Shown here: positions 1-10,317 of the stretch, piece by piece | Numbering within the stretch: the first letter of the stretch is position 1 | Layout: every line of letters begins with the position of its first letter | Assembly (NCBI RefSeq): GCF_001274535.1 | Contig: NZ_CP012410.1 | Location: 2,019,126-2,083,125 of the forward strand | Origin: Leptotrichia sp. oral taxon 212 | GTDB taxonomy: Bacteria; Fusobacteriota; Fusobacteriia; Fusobacteriales; Leptotrichiaceae | Length of the DNA stretch: 64,000 nt | Direction: 5' to 3' | Made by a program: the position numbers and the translations under genes | Notes under the pieces: model-generated | Databases searched by the model: none | The model's input: only the letters and a program-made list of their open reading frames with translations | Told to the model about the DNA's origin: nothing

Positions 1-3000
1 CGTCTTTTGTATTATTTGGAGCTGTTCTTATTTCAGCACTGGCATGGTTTACTCCTACCGCTCCCTGATCAAGATACATTCCAATACTGTTTTCTCCACT
101 TAATTCTATTACTCCATAGTTATCAGCCTTTGATCCTGTTCCTGCGGCATACATTCCGATACCATTGCTCTGAGGAACTTTTATCGTTCCATAATTTGCT
201 ATTCTTCCTGTTGTTTCAGCATTTCCTGTCTGTTCATTTATATATCCTGCAGCCATTCCTATGGCATACATTTTATTTACAGGATCACTATATCCTGCAG
301 TTATTACTGGCTGAGCCGCCAATCCTGGCGCACCATTTTCTGCTAATCCATCATAAACACTGAATATTCCTACATTTCCTAATCCTATTCCAAAATTAAT
401 ATCTGCAAGATTTCTTGTGTATCCTGATGAATACAGTCCGTAATTTCCATTTCCTGTGGACTTCAATGCAGTTCTATTTGTTACATTTGAAGTTTTATCT
501 GCAGAATATATGAACACTGAATTATTCTTTAATTCAGTTCCGTCTGTATCATGCACATCAAGAACCGTTCCACTCCCTTTTATTACAAATCCGTACGATT
601 TATTGTTAGATAAATTTATATTGGCAGTACTTATAATATTCTGATTATTTCCTGTTGTAAGAATTCCCACTGCTTCAGTATTTCCAACATTAAGATTTCC
701 TCCGTTCAGATTTACATTTCCTCCCTGAGAATAAACTCCTATTCCATTATCTCCAACCGAAACATCTGAAGAATCATTAGAAATCTCATATCCATAAATT
801 CCTATTGAATTATTTCCGACTGTCACATTTTTTCTGTTTGTTACCTTCTTTGCAGAATTTTTTACATATATTCCAACATTTGCCTTTTTCATATCATTAG
901 CATTTCCAAGTGTTATATTTCCTTCGTTCAGAACATTTCCATTTTCAGCAACAATTCCTATCTCCCCACCTGTTGAAGTACCGTTGATATTTCCTTTATT
1001 TCTAAGGATTCCATTGCCTTTTGCAAGAATTCCGGTTATACCTCCTGTTGTAGAAGTGCTATTCACAAGATCTATATTTACATTATTCTCAAAATTAGAA
1101 CCTTCTGACAGCATTGCCGTTCCACTGCCTGCAGAGCTTCCTGAATATTTATATTCTAATGTAGGAACTCCTCCTGAAGTAGAAATTAATTTTGAAGACC
1201 CTTTAGTATATATTCCCACTCCATTGTCCTGCGTTTCAATTCCATAGTTTGAAGCAAGGTCTACAGTAACATCTTCTCCATAAATTCCTGTTCCCCCAGT
1301 TCCTGTCACTATATCAGCAGTTCCTGTTCCAGATACCTTTATTTCTCCACCTTTTCCACGACTGTTTTTCAGTACAATTCCTGTTCCTCCTGTACCTGCT
1401 GTAAGCTGATGACTATTTTCAACAGTTACTTCAGATGCCGGCGTATTAGCTTTATTATTATCAGCAAATATCGCAATTGCATTATCTCCTGCCACATTTA
1501 CTGCTCCAGTATTTATAATCTCTACTTTTTTACCTGTTTTCCCGCTATCTGTTCCATAGGACTGTGCCACTGTTCCCGTTGCCAATCCTGCAATTCCTAC
1601 CCCTGAACCGGTTACAGTTATTGTTCCGTCATTTTTAAGCAGACTTCCGTTAGTTCCGTAAATTCCTGCTCCATTGTCAACTGTTACATTTCCTGTAGAT
1701 GTATTATGTACCTGTCCATAACTTACATTTATTCCTGCAACTCCTGTTGCCACAGTTCCACCAGCTACACTTACATTTCCATTATTAATATATCCAGAAT
1801 CTGCATTTGAAGCTGCTGTTGCATTTGAACCCATTGACAGACCTTTTCCGTTTCCTGTTACATTTTTCCCTGCATTTATTGTTACAAGTTCTCTTTCCAT
1901 CGTTATGAAGTTATATCCATCTGTAGCACTGTTTAAATCTACATTAGTATCTACTGTCAATGTTCCATTCATAAGCACTGAATTAAATGTATAGTTATTA
2001 GGATTATTAATTGTGGCAAATTTAGGAACTGTTTTCAGTGTATTCAGATATGTGCCTGAATTACCGTCCCATGTTGCACTGAGACCTTTAAATATTCCCA
2101 GATTTACTCCGTCTTTTTTCAGTTCAACAGTTATATTGTTCATTCCCTGATATTTTTTATTGCCAGTTACAGTCGCCTCATAATCATTGACATCACCTGC
2201 TACCAATATTCCATCATACATGTTAATAGTTGTAGCACCTTCAAATTTTATTTTAGAACCGCTGTCTTTTGCAAAGAACGGAGTTACATTATCATGACTG
2301 TTTGCTTCATATGCAAGATCCTTATTTTCTATTGTACCACCCTTAAATACTACTTCTCCTCCATTTACAGCTACTAATGAACCATCTTTTCCAGATTTTA
2401 TTGAGTTTGAAACTGTATCAAGTGTAACAGTTGCACCTGTACCGTTTGCCAATGCTCCAAGTCCGTTAATTTCAGCTCCACCTGTAAATGTTACTGTACT
2501 TCCGTTTCCTTTTGCATATCCACCTATATTTTTATATGTCTGTTTCTGACTGGCAGAATCCGAAGCTACCCATGCATCTGCAGCTGTTACTTTTCCAGTT
2601 GCAGTGATTTTTCCACCATTTTCAGCATAACCTATTATGGAGCCAAATCCTTTGGCTTCGGTTTCCTTTTCAGCAGTTATAATTCCCTTATTACTTGCAA
2701 CATAAGCAATCGGACGTGATGCCAGTTGACCATTATTCATTACATCCGCTTTTGCTGATAATACCACAGCACGACCAATCTTTACCTCACTTGGTTTATC
2801 TTTAAGGTTATTCTTTGTAGGTTCTGACATCAGATTATTTTTTTCAGGATTCCATGTTCCTTCAGAATAAGCTATAATCGTTCCTGTTGCAGCCTCATTT
2901 GTATTCTTATCTAATGAAATTTTCCCATCAAGTCCTGCGGTTCCAATGAAATCTTTTATTACTTCGTTAGGCGTCTGTCCACTTACAGTTATTCCTGTCA

Positions 3001-5059
3001 CACCGTTTGTTATTTTTACAGGAACTGTTGTTGTGTCTTTTTTTGTTGAAATATTTCCTGTAGAGCTATCCCTAATTTCAGTTAAATGAGAATTCGTTGA
3101 TTTCATTATGTCCAGTACTGTTCCATTTTTGGACACCACCATTACACCATTTTTAGAATATTTACCAAAATTAATGTCTATGTCATTTACCTGTAATGAA
3201 TGAATAAGATCCGAATCAAAATTTGCACCATTAGTAACACTTGATGATGCACCTAAATCATCAGATGGTTTAATTCCCGTTCTTTGCCCTGAAACAGCAA
3301 ATATTCCTACATTACCTTCTACATATTTGTTATCCCCTGTTTTCTTTACAGTACCATCATCATTATAAACTACATTACCTTTATCAGTCTGACTATCAGT
3401 TCCATTAATATTCAGTTTTTCTCCAATGTCAGCTTTTACTCTTATTTCCCCCTGATAAATACCTACCCCTGACTGGTACCAGTTAGAATTATTACCATAC
3501 GGAGGATATCCACTATTGACATTAGTTAAATCTGTTTTACTGTTAAAGAACATAATTACATTTTCATCACCATAGGATTTGGGCACAACCCTTTTTTCTC
3601 CTGCCGCAAGTTCACCTGTTCCTAATTTTATAGATGGAGTAAACCCTTCTCCTCTTTCATCTTTAATAGTAGAACTGTACGAACCCGTAGTTACCGGTTT
3701 ATTTATAAGATTTTGAAAATTTGCAGAATATCCTAATCCAGAATATATTATATTACTAGCTCCTTCAAGCTGGTATTCTCCTTTGCTTTCTATTGCAAAA
3801 CTTCCTGAAGCGCCCATGACAGAATAAATTGTATTTCTTTGAGATGTTATATCTACATTCAGTTTTCCTTCTATTCCTCCACGCTTATTTTTTGCACTTG
3901 AACCTCCTGCTCCTGTTATTAGTTCATAATTTGAAGGATAAATATAAAAGATTGTATTTTCATTTCCTTTTTCGTCTACAGATACATCTGTAAGTTCCAA
4001 TTTCCCACCATGCCATGTTTCTATAGATATAAAATTCGCTCTACCTCCAAGATGACCTTTTATATTCTTTAATGTATTATCTTTAACAGTATGAATTGCA
4101 ATAGTCCCATTTTTATTTTCTAGTCCCGCTCCACTTCCATTTACATTTCCTGCAGCATAAATAGTCACATCTCCAAAATATTTTCCTGAGCCAGTTACTT
4201 CGTTAATGTAAAATATAGCTGGAGGACGATTTCCTTTAGTTTCTGTTTGGGGAGCGCTATTTCCCCAGACATTTGAAACTACACCTTCCTTAGTCATTCC
4301 ATTCCAGTAGATTTTATCTCCCATGCTTCCTGTTGCATCTGTTCTGCCTCCACAAGTAAAACAAAAATCATTAAAAGGATTAGTATTTGGACTTGGCAAA
4401 CTCACACTGACCACAGGCGGATTTACTTCCGGTTCTTTTATATTTTCAGGGGATTTTATTTTCACATTAAGCTTAGGCTCTCCTGGCGCTTTAGTTTCAG
4501 GAAGCTCAATCACTGGTACTTCCTTATCTATGGAAGTTGGCTTTATACTTGCATTTACTACTATTTCAGCACTTGGTTCATCCACTATTTCCAAATCTGT
4601 TATTCCATATTGAAAACTGTTTGTATTTTTTTTATATTTTGAATAAGGCTTTCCATTATTTCTATCAAATACAAAATCCTCCACTTTTCCGCCTTTTCCC
4701 TTATAAGTGGAGTTCCATTTTCCTACGTATGTATTTGCTCCAAACTGCCATGAATTCCAAGGTGATTTTACTACATGATCTCCCTGTTCCATTAACTGTA
4801 TTAGTTCAAGATTTGCATCCCTCAGAAATTTCTTATTCTGCTTTCGTCCCCATTCTATCGAAGACTGCATATCCTTTATTGAATAAGTAACTTCCTTGTT
4901 ATACTTATCCAATGTCTGCTCCACCTTGACAGGACTTCCCAATGTAAGCATTCCTGCAATAAGGAATGTCATCAATGTTCCCTTTGTATATGTCAGTCCT
5001 GGAGTTCTTTTGGCATATGCCCTCAAATCCTGTTCAATTTTTCTTATATTATTATTCAT
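1..5059 (-). CDS. Giant autotransporter adhesin, N-terminal part (C-terminus beyond window)
   Basis: One uninterrupted reading frame runs from an ATG at 5059 to the left edge, about 1686 codons, with no stop. The start (MNNNIRKIEQDLRAYAKR, then a hydrophobic stretch TLMTFLIAGMLTLGS near residues 28-42) matches the N-terminal segment typical of fusobacterial autotransporters. A Pro-rich linker follows (about residues 180-250), then a long Gly/Asn/Thr/Val-rich passenger with repeating NGxGIYxxGG-like units, as expected for a beta-helix. Near the edge the frame reads GVNHASAEIRTAPNN. The beta-barrel translocator must lie outside the window. Type V secretion to the cell surface and an adhesin role are inferred from the family; substrate or ligand is unknown. 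A small lipoprotein gene lies 93 bp upstream on the same strand. Confidence 0.88.
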   Translation of the reverse strand, partial: MNNNIRKIEQDLRAYAKRTPGLTYTKGTLMTFLIAGMLTLGSPVKVEQTLDKYNKEVTYSIKDMQSSIEWGRKQNKKFLRDANLELIQLMEQGDHVVKSPWNSWQFGANTYVGKWNSTYKGKGGKVEDFVFDRNNGKPYSKYKKNTNSFQYGITDLEIVDEPSAEIVVNASIKPTSIDKEVPVIELPETKAPGEPKLNVKIKSPENIKEPEVNPPVVSVSLPSPNTNPFNDFCFTCGGRTDATGSMGDKIYWNGMTKEGVVSNVWGNSAPQTETKGNRPPAIFYINEVTGSGKYFGDVTIYAAGNVNGSGAGLENKNGTIAIHTVKDNTLKNIKGHLGGRANFISIETWHGGKLELTDVSVDEKGNENTIFYIYPSNYELITGAGGSSAKNKRGGIEGKLNVDITSQRNTIYSVMGASGSFAIESKGEYQLEGASNIIYSGLGYSANFQNLINKPVTTGSYSSTIKDERGEGFTPSIKLGTGELAAGEKRVVPKSYGDENVIMFFNSKTDLTNVNSGYPPYGNNSNWYQSGVGIYQGEIRVKADIGEKLNINGTDSQTDKGNVVYNDDGTVKKTGDNKYVEGNVGIFAVSGQRTGIKPSDDLGASSSVTNGANFDSDLIHSLQVNDIDINFGKYSKNGVMVVSKNGTVLDIMKSTNSHLTEIRDSSTGNISTKKDTTTVPVKITNGVTGITVSGQTPNEVIKDFIGTAGLDGKISLDKNTNEAATGTIIAYSEGTWNPEKNNLMSEPTKNNLKDKPSEVKIGRAVVLSAKADVMNNGQLASRPIAYVASNKGIITAEKETEAKGFGSIIGYAENGGKITATGKVTAADAWVASDSASQKQTYKNIGGYAKGNGSTVTFTGGAEINGLGALANGTGATVTLDTVSNSIKSGKDGSLVAVNGGEVVFKGGTIENKDLAYEANSHDNVTPFFAKDSGSKIKFEGATTINMYDGILVAGDVNDYEATVTGNKKYQGMNNITVELKKDGVNLGIFKGLSATWDGNSGTYLNTLKTVPKFATINNPNNYTFNSVLMNGTLTVDTNVDLNSATDGYNFITMERELVTINAGKNVTGNGKGLSMGSNATAASNADSGYINNGNVSVAGGTVATGVAGINVSYGQVHNTSTGNVTVDNGAGIYGTNGSLLKNDGTITVTGSGVGIAGLATGTVAQSYGTDSGKTGKKVEIINTGAVNVAGDNAIAIFADNNKANTPASEVTVENSHQLTAGTGGTGIVLKNSRGKGGEIKVSGTGTADIVTGTGGTGIYGEDVTVDLASNYGIETQDNGVGIYTKGSSKLISTSGGVPTLEYKYSGSSAGSGTAMLSEGSNFENNVNIDLVNSTSTTGGITGILAKGNGILRNKGNINGTSTGGEIGIVAENGNVLNEGNITLGNANDMKKANVGIYVKNSAKKVTNRKNVTVGNNSIGIYGYEISNDSSDVSVGDNGIGVYSQGGNVNLNGGNLNVGNTEAVGILTTGNNQNIISTANINLSNNKSYGFVIKGSGTVLDVHDTDGTELKNNSVFIYSADKTSNVTNRTALKSTGNGNYGLYSSGYTRNLADINFGIGLGNVGIFSVYDGLAENGAPGLAAQPVITAGYSDPVNKMYAIGMAAGYINEQTGNAETTGRIANYGTIKVPQSNGIGMYAAGTGSKADNYGVIELSGENSIGMYLDQGAVGVNHASAEIRTAPNNTKD

Positions 5060-5152
5060 TTCTTTCCTCTTAACTTTCTGAAAATTCTTCAAAGTATATA
5101 AGTATTTCTAAATCATCTACAATTATTCTTTAACTTACAGATTAATATGAAT

Positions 5153-5392
5153 CTATTTTTTATCTTCCATCCATGCCTCTGTTTCCTTTTCAAGAGATCT
5201 GTATTCTCTCGAATAGTTTATTTTTCCTTCTTCTTTTAATTTTTCAACATTTTCAGAAGGTTTTATAAACTTATTTTCTCTTAGGTATTCTTCAATATTA
5301 TTCAACCTTTCCGTGTTATATTGTACAACTTTGGCATTTGTACATGATAATAAAAATAATCCCATTCCTATTGCTATCATTACTTTTTTCAT
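5153..5392 (-). CDS. Small lipoprotein upstream of the giant autotransporter
   Basis: 79 residues with a short signal peptide and a lipobox ending LLSC at about residue 17. The mature part is charged and predicted helical (LNNIEEYLRENKF, VEKLKEEGK), so it may be a short coiled coil. It precedes the giant autotransporter by 93 bp on the same strand, and no terminator is visible between them, so they are probably co-transcribed. Some fusobacterial autotransporter operons (radABCD, for example) carry small genes upstream of the large one; whether this is a functional equivalent is inference. The start is preceded by AGGAG about 10 nt upstream. No known domain recognised. Confidence 0.75.
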   Translation of the reverse strand: MKKVMIAIGMGLFLLSCTNAKVVQYNTERLNNIEEYLRENKFIKPSENVEKLKEEGKINYSREYRSLEKETEAWMEDKK

Positions 5393-5444
5393 AACTCATA
5401 CTCTCCTGTCCTAATATTTTTTATTATTAATTTAAATAGTTATT

Positions 5445-5472
5445 ATTCTACATTTGTTTTTTATTAAAACAA
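5445..5472 (-). promoter_or_regulatory. Putative sigma-70 promoter for lipoprotein/autotransporter operon
   Basis: On the minus strand TTGTTT (5472-5467), a 16-nt spacer, then TAGAAT (5450-5445), about 52 nt before the ATG at 5392. The rest of 5400-5790 is very AT-rich and holds only this promoter and the AraC-gene terminator; I see no other gene there. Confidence 0.45.
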
Positions 5473-5712
5473 AAAACATTTTTTTCGGTTTATTTTTCAT
5501 TTGAATTCTATTTGAGACATAACTATAATAACATATTTTAATTATTTTGTACATAATTTAGTATTCTTTTTTTGCATTTTTTTAGTTTTTTTTCGATAGA
5601 GTAAATTAAATATATAACAGACTTTCATTATTAATAAGTATTTACTAATATTTAAAGTATTTGTATATTATTTTCATATCGATATAAAAATTAGATTTTT
5701 ATAACAAAAAAA

Positions 5713-5757
5713 GCAGAAAATATATTTATAATTTTTTAAGATAAATATATTTTCTGC
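5713..5757 (-). terminator. Terminator of the AraC-type regulator gene
   Basis: A 16-bp perfect inverted repeat (GCAGAAAATATATTTA at 5713-5728 and its complement at 5742-5757) with a 13-nt loop, followed on the minus strand by a run of T residues. It sits 35 nt past the stop of the regulator gene. Confidence 0.75.
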
Positions 5758-5791
5758 TGCATATTATTTTTTATTAACTTTTTTTATAATT

Positions 5792-6826
5792 TTATTCGGC
5801 ATTAGATGAATTTTTGCTCTTTTTCCTATACTTATTTGGAAGAATTCCAAAATTCTTTTTAAATGCTATTGAAAATTTGCTTGGATTTTCATATCCTATT
5901 TCTATTGCAATGTCGAGAATATTAGTATTTGTTGTCTCTATTAACATTTTAGCATACTCCATTTTCTTTTTCTGAATATAACGAGACACACTTATTCCTT
6001 CTATATTTCTAAAGGCCCTTTGAAGCTGATAATTGCTCAATCCCATTATTTTACATATTTCTCTTACATGAGGCATTTTTTCTATTGAATATTGCTTCAA
6101 AATTTCCTTAATCTTTTCGGTAACTTCACTGTCACTAATCATTATATCTTCCAGTGATCCAATCTGTATTTCAAGTATCATAAAAAGAAGCTGAGTTATT
6201 CTCATCTTAAACTGAAAGTACTCATTCATATTTGTAATTTTCATATTTTCAAGCTGACTTATGAGAATATCTATCTGTGAATTTGATTTACCATAGCAGA
6301 AAATATCATTTTCAAATATATCAAAAACCTTTCTTTCCCAATTGGATAATATTTTTTTATCAACCGAAGAATCTAAAATATCTGACTCTAATTTATCCAT
6401 ATCAAGAAAAATCATTACTTTTTTTGAATCCTTGCTTTTCAAATTATATTCCCTGACATTTTCGCTACTCAGATTACATATCAATATGTCCCCTTTTTTT
6501 AATGTATATATTTTTTTGTTTCCCTTTGTAATGGCACATGTTCCAGCAATACAGTACATCATCTGAATTATTTTAGCATTTGGAATCGAATAAAGCATTC
6601 CTTCACTTGTTTCCCCTACCTGTTTCAATATTGCAGCTTCATAATTTGAATCCAGATTATATCTTTCTATTGTTACTGTTACACCTTCACACTCCGATTT
6701 CATATAATATTTTGTACTAAATTCCTTTTTTTCTTCCTTAACGTCAAATCTTGATTTTAATGTTCCGATAAAAGAATTTGTCAGTTTATTTTTCAAAAAA
6801 TATTTTATTTTAGTATTTTTTCCCAC
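5792..6826 (-). CDS. AraC/XylS-family transcriptional regulator
   Basis: 344 residues. The C-terminal ~100 residues (about 235-337) form the double helix-turn-helix of the AraC family: the first helix pair around VREICKIMGLSNYQLQRAF and the second around NILDIAIEIGYENPSKFSIAFKKNFG, ending PNKYRKK. The N-terminal ~200 residues are a cupin-like sensing part (AKIIQMMYCIAGTCAITKG, KKGDILICN). The start is a GTG with GAGGT nine nt upstream. It lies between two autotransporter genes, all on the minus strand, and could control either; the ligand cannot be read from the sequence. Confidence 0.85.
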   Translation of the reverse strand: MGKNTKIKYFLKNKLTNSFIGTLKSRFDVKEEKKEFSTKYYMKSECEGVTVTIERYNLDSNYEAAILKQVGETSEGMLYSIPNAKIIQMMYCIAGTCAITKGNKKIYTLKKGDILICNLSSENVREYNLKSKDSKKVMIFLDMDKLESDILDSSVDKKILSNWERKVFDIFENDIFCYGKSNSQIDILISQLENMKITNMNEYFQFKMRITQLLFMILEIQIGSLEDIMISDSEVTEKIKEILKQYSIEKMPHVREICKIMGLSNYQLQRAFRNIEGISVSRYIQKKKMEYAKMLIETTNTNILDIAIEIGYENPSKFSIAFKKNFGILPNKYRKKSKNSSNAE

Positions 6827-6917
6827 AAGATTTCTACCTCATATTTATAAAGTTTTATGTATATTATACTTTAATTACTTCATATTTTCTAGCCTTTTTT
6901 TTTATTATCCTGAAATT

Positions 6918-6961
6918 AAAAAAGGGATTTATTGCAATATTACACATTAACTCCCTTTTTT
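6918..6961 (-). terminator. Probable terminator of the S8 autotransporter gene
   Basis: AAAAAAGGG (6918-6926) pairs with CCCTTTTTT (6953-6961) around a loop of about 26 nt, 46 nt past the protease stop. The stem is A/T-dominated, so it could act in both directions but would be weak. Confidence 0.45.
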
Positions 6962-7006
6962 ACTTTAATATAATATATCTTTTAATTTATATAATTTTTA
7001 TAATAA

Positions 7007-10000
7007 CTAAAAACTAAATCTCAGACCGGTAGTGAAGACATTGTTGCTTCCTTTCTTGTCTATCTTTCCGTCATAGTTTACATACCATGCAAACCCCGGA
7101 TTCACTTCCGTAAGTACTCCTGCTCCTACCCATGTCTGATTCTTCGAAAGTCCTATTCCCTTTACTGTAAACTTAGCATTCGACAGTCCCGTATATGCCG
7201 CCTCAAAGCTTAAATCCTGTTCCTTGAACGCCCTCTGGTGTGTCACATACGCCTGAAATGTGCTCTTACTTCCATTACTCCAGTTAACTCCCTGTCCTAC
7301 TCTCAGTCCTACAAGTCCCGCTGTCTGGCTATACGTCTTCTTGCCTGCTGTAAGTCCAAATTGGCTGTTCTCTTCTGTGAAGCCTCCTCTTCTTACTGTA
7401 TCATGTGACAACCCTACATACGGTGTCAATGTGAAGTTCCCTTTTCTTACATCATATCCTGTTTCCAGATATCCTGAATATACAGTATCCTTATGGTTTA
7501 TCTTTGCCCTGCTCACATCAGATGTTCCAAGTATTATGTCCCTCTCAACATTGCTGTCAACAAAACCTGCTCCTATTCTTCCCTGCAGATAGTATGGAAC
7601 TTCCCTATTTCCAAGTCTTCCGTATAATGATATTCCAAAACTGTCAGCATCCGATTTTCCTCCGTGTCTGTCAAAGTTAACCCTCGATGTTGAATATGAT
7701 AAAGCTGTTCCAAGTATCAGACTCTTTCCAAACTGTCTGTCTATTCCAGCCTGCCCTCCATAAACCTTTGTGTTTCCTTCTCCGAAACCTTCCTGTTTAA
7801 GTTTTCCGCTGGCTCCTATTCCTGTCACCCATACTCCGGCATTGTCTCCAACATTTTCAAGAGTTCCCAGCATTACAAGCCTATTAGAAAGATCCTTGTT
7901 CACTGTCTGGGAATGCTGGAATGTAAGTGCCTGTGCAGAAGCGTATATCTGTCCTGAAAGACTGTCAAGAACTGCCGCCCTTGTTGGAAGTGACATCGCC
8001 TGTACCTGTGCCGCTCCAAGTGCAAATTTTTCAATAGCTCCGTTCCCCTTTTCTACTTCTTCATCAAGTTTTTTAAATGATGCCTCAAGATTTTCAGCAA
8101 CATCTTTTCTCATCGCATCTGCTTCCGGTAGTTCTGATATGTATTCCTCTATATTTTTTCTTTTTACAGTAACATCTACTTTGTTATCATCTGAATTCAC
8201 TGAAAAAGCTATCATTTCAGGCATTTCCACCTTACTAAATTGTCCATTTACTCCTCCTTCAGCTTCAATTACTGTCGAAGTCATTCCTTTTGCAGTAATA
8301 TATCTATTACCCATTGTCTGTTCCAGAACAGTATCGCCATTCAGATTAACTCTTCCCTTTACAGTAAGCTTTGTTCCTATTTCAGCCTTTGTTACAGCTC
8401 CATTTCCTGCATTGTAGTCTCCTGTTATAACTGCTCCTGATCCTCTGTTCTCAAAAGTGCCTCCACTATTCTGAACACTAATAGGTGTAAATGTTCCGTT
8501 ACGATTTTTCTTTCCTATCATTGTTGTTGGATATGTAACCAAAGTTCCATTTTGCTCTATATCAATATTTGAGCCATTTTCTCCATATATTTCAAGAGTT
8601 CCACCTTTTATTTCAGTAGCACCGTCATAAGTATTATTTCCTGTCAGAATTAATTTTCCATTCCCAGATTTTTCAAGTCCTCCATTACCATCTATATCAT
8701 TTTCAAAAATTGAAGTTATATTATCAGGTATATTGGCATTAAACATTCCTCTTAAACCTGCATCTGCAGCACTTTTCCCAACAAGTAATTCACTACTGAA
8801 CTTAGCAGGACCCTTCAATGCTTTTGTTTCATCAAGAAGTCCCCATCCAAATATAGTATCTACTCCCGGTTGTCCTAAATCCTTTGCAGTTGTTAATATT
8901 GTCTGCTTCAGTTCATGTCCTGTCATCCATGAATATTTTTCCTTTACTTTAACTGCTGCCGCTGTTACTCTTGGAGCTGCAAACGAAGAGCCATAAGCTG
9001 AACAACCTGCCAACTCGCAATTTCCATTTGCAGAAATCGACCACCACATGGCTGCTCCTGCTCTTGCAAGATGTGGATTATATTCTGTTCCATCAGGTTT
9101 TACTCCTATTGCTGCAATCCATCCTTTATGAAGCTCACTGATATAAGCTGGCATCCCTGCTTGAATAGTTGGTGCATTGTATGTTGTATTTCCGTTATCC
9201 GTTGTATTTCCTGCAGCCCATACAAATAGTGCTCCATTACTTACTGCCATTTTATAAAAATCATTTATTTCATCTATTCTTCTATCTAAAACATCAACAG
9301 TACTTTCTTTTTCTTTTAATACAGAAGGTCTTAAAGGTAATTTATAATTTGTTGAATTATAGTCAGAAAATTCACTCGGTGTTCCAAAAGACTGATTGAA
9401 TATTCTTACTCCACTATTATAAAGTTCCTCATATTTGCTTTTATCCACTATTAATTTTGTACCTACTTCACCAAAACTTACTCCATAAACCAAAGCTCTT
9501 TTTGCACCTTTTCCACTATTTCCCGCTAAAATCGTTGCAACCATAAGTCCATGTTCACTTCTACTTAATGTACTATTAGCTCCCAAAGTCTTATTTATAG
9601 CAGTAAATCTGTTTCCAAATTCTTCATTAATTACTTGAGTAAAAGTTTCTCCTTCCAGAAAACCTCCATTAACTAACTTTGTATGAAAATCTTTAGTCTT
9701 AGCATCATCTCCACTCAAAAAATCACTATCCAGAACTCCTACTTTAACTCCTTGTCCTGTGACATTCCTTGCATCAGAAGGTTTAGGAAAACGATTATCA
9801 ACACTAGGAGACTGAGGTACTGACCCAGGAACTGTATTCTGAGGTGGTATCAACTGTCCATTATTTGTTCCACCTGTATTTCCCGAACCGATATTTACAT
9901 TTCCGATACCAGTATTTGTTTTTCCAACATCGTTATGTATATTCCCTGAATCAGTATTTGTTTTTCCTGGAGTAGGTACTATTGGAGTTGCTGTTGATGT

Positions 10001-10087
10001 CTGTGGAGCGGAACCTCCATCTCCTCCACCTCCGCCACAACTTGCCAAAATTGATATTAAACTTATTAACAATATTATTTTCTTCAT
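7007..10087 (-). CDS. Subtilisin-like (S8) serine protease autotransporter, lipoprotein type
   Basis: 1026 residues. In order: signal peptide with lipobox LASC (Cys17); a Gly/Asn/Thr-rich spacer to about residue 100; a subtilisin domain with catalytic Asp120 (GVLDSDF), His179 (SEHGLMVA), AAGN at 291-294 and Ser368 in GSSFAAP; an autotransporter-associated strand repeat near 480 (GKLILTGNNTYDGATEIKGG); and a C-terminal barrel of about 260 residues ending GLRFSF with a terminal aromatic residue. The family cuts host or surface proteins at the cell surface (fusolisin in Fusobacterium, NalP and SphB1 elsewhere). A lipidated N-terminus resembles NalP and SphB1 and suggests tethering before release. 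All three catalytic residues are present, so it should be active. Confidence 0.92.
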   Translation of the reverse strand: MKKIILLISLISILASCGGGGGDGGSAPQTSTATPIVPTPGKTNTDSGNIHNDVGKTNTGIGNVNIGSGNTGGTNNGQLIPPQNTVPGSVPQSPSVDNRFPKPSDARNVTGQGVKVGVLDSDFLSGDDAKTKDFHTKLVNGGFLEGETFTQVINEEFGNRFTAINKTLGANSTLSRSEHGLMVATILAGNSGKGAKRALVYGVSFGEVGTKLIVDKSKYEELYNSGVRIFNQSFGTPSEFSDYNSTNYKLPLRPSVLKEKESTVDVLDRRIDEINDFYKMAVSNGALFVWAAGNTTDNGNTTYNAPTIQAGMPAYISELHKGWIAAIGVKPDGTEYNPHLARAGAAMWWSISANGNCELAGCSAYGSSFAAPRVTAAAVKVKEKYSWMTGHELKQTILTTAKDLGQPGVDTIFGWGLLDETKALKGPAKFSSELLVGKSAADAGLRGMFNANIPDNITSIFENDIDGNGGLEKSGNGKLILTGNNTYDGATEIKGGTLEIYGENGSNIDIEQNGTLVTYPTTMIGKKNRNGTFTPISVQNSGGTFENRGSGAVITGDYNAGNGAVTKAEIGTKLTVKGRVNLNGDTVLEQTMGNRYITAKGMTSTVIEAEGGVNGQFSKVEMPEMIAFSVNSDDNKVDVTVKRKNIEEYISELPEADAMRKDVAENLEASFKKLDEEVEKGNGAIEKFALGAAQVQAMSLPTRAAVLDSLSGQIYASAQALTFQHSQTVNKDLSNRLVMLGTLENVGDNAGVWVTGIGASGKLKQEGFGEGNTKVYGGQAGIDRQFGKSLILGTALSYSTSRVNFDRHGGKSDADSFGISLYGRLGNREVPYYLQGRIGAGFVDSNVERDIILGTSDVSRAKINHKDTVYSGYLETGYDVRKGNFTLTPYVGLSHDTVRRGGFTEENSQFGLTAGKKTYSQTAGLVGLRVGQGVNWSNGSKSTFQAYVTHQRAFKEQDLSFEAAYTGLSNAKFTVKGIGLSKNQTWVGAGVLTEVNPGFAWYVNYDGKIDKKGSNNVFTTGLRFSF

Positions 10088-10208
10088 TTCTTCCTCACTT
10101 TATTATTCTTTTTTGTTCTGTAATTTTTACTGTGTAATTTTAACATACTATATTTTAAATGTCATTTTACTATAAACATTTTTTATATCACTTTTTTCAT
10201 ATTTCAAT

Positions 10209-10259
10209 AAAAAATCTTCCTTTATAAAAAAACATAAATCTTTAAAGGAAGATTTTTTT
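10209..10259 (-). terminator. Terminator of the miaB-rho operon
   Basis: AAAAAATCTTCCTTTA (10209-10224) pairs with TAAAGGAAGATTTTTT (from 10243). The U-tract works on either strand; it lies about 60 nt past the rho stop and also insulates the protease gene. Confidence 0.75.
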
Positions 10260-10317
10260 ATTTTAATTTAAATATTCTATAAACTAATATTATTTAAAAA
10301 AATTAGAATTTCATTTA

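Noticed and set aside
1-5100. Many plus-strand ORFs of 60-120 codons across the left end
   Set aside because: They are antisense to one continuous minus-strand frame and have biased, repetitive Leu/Pro/Ser composition without ribosome sites.
7260-9399. Plus-strand ORFs up to 215 codons inside the protease gene
   Set aside because: Antisense shadows of a gene with all catalytic motifs; no start signals.
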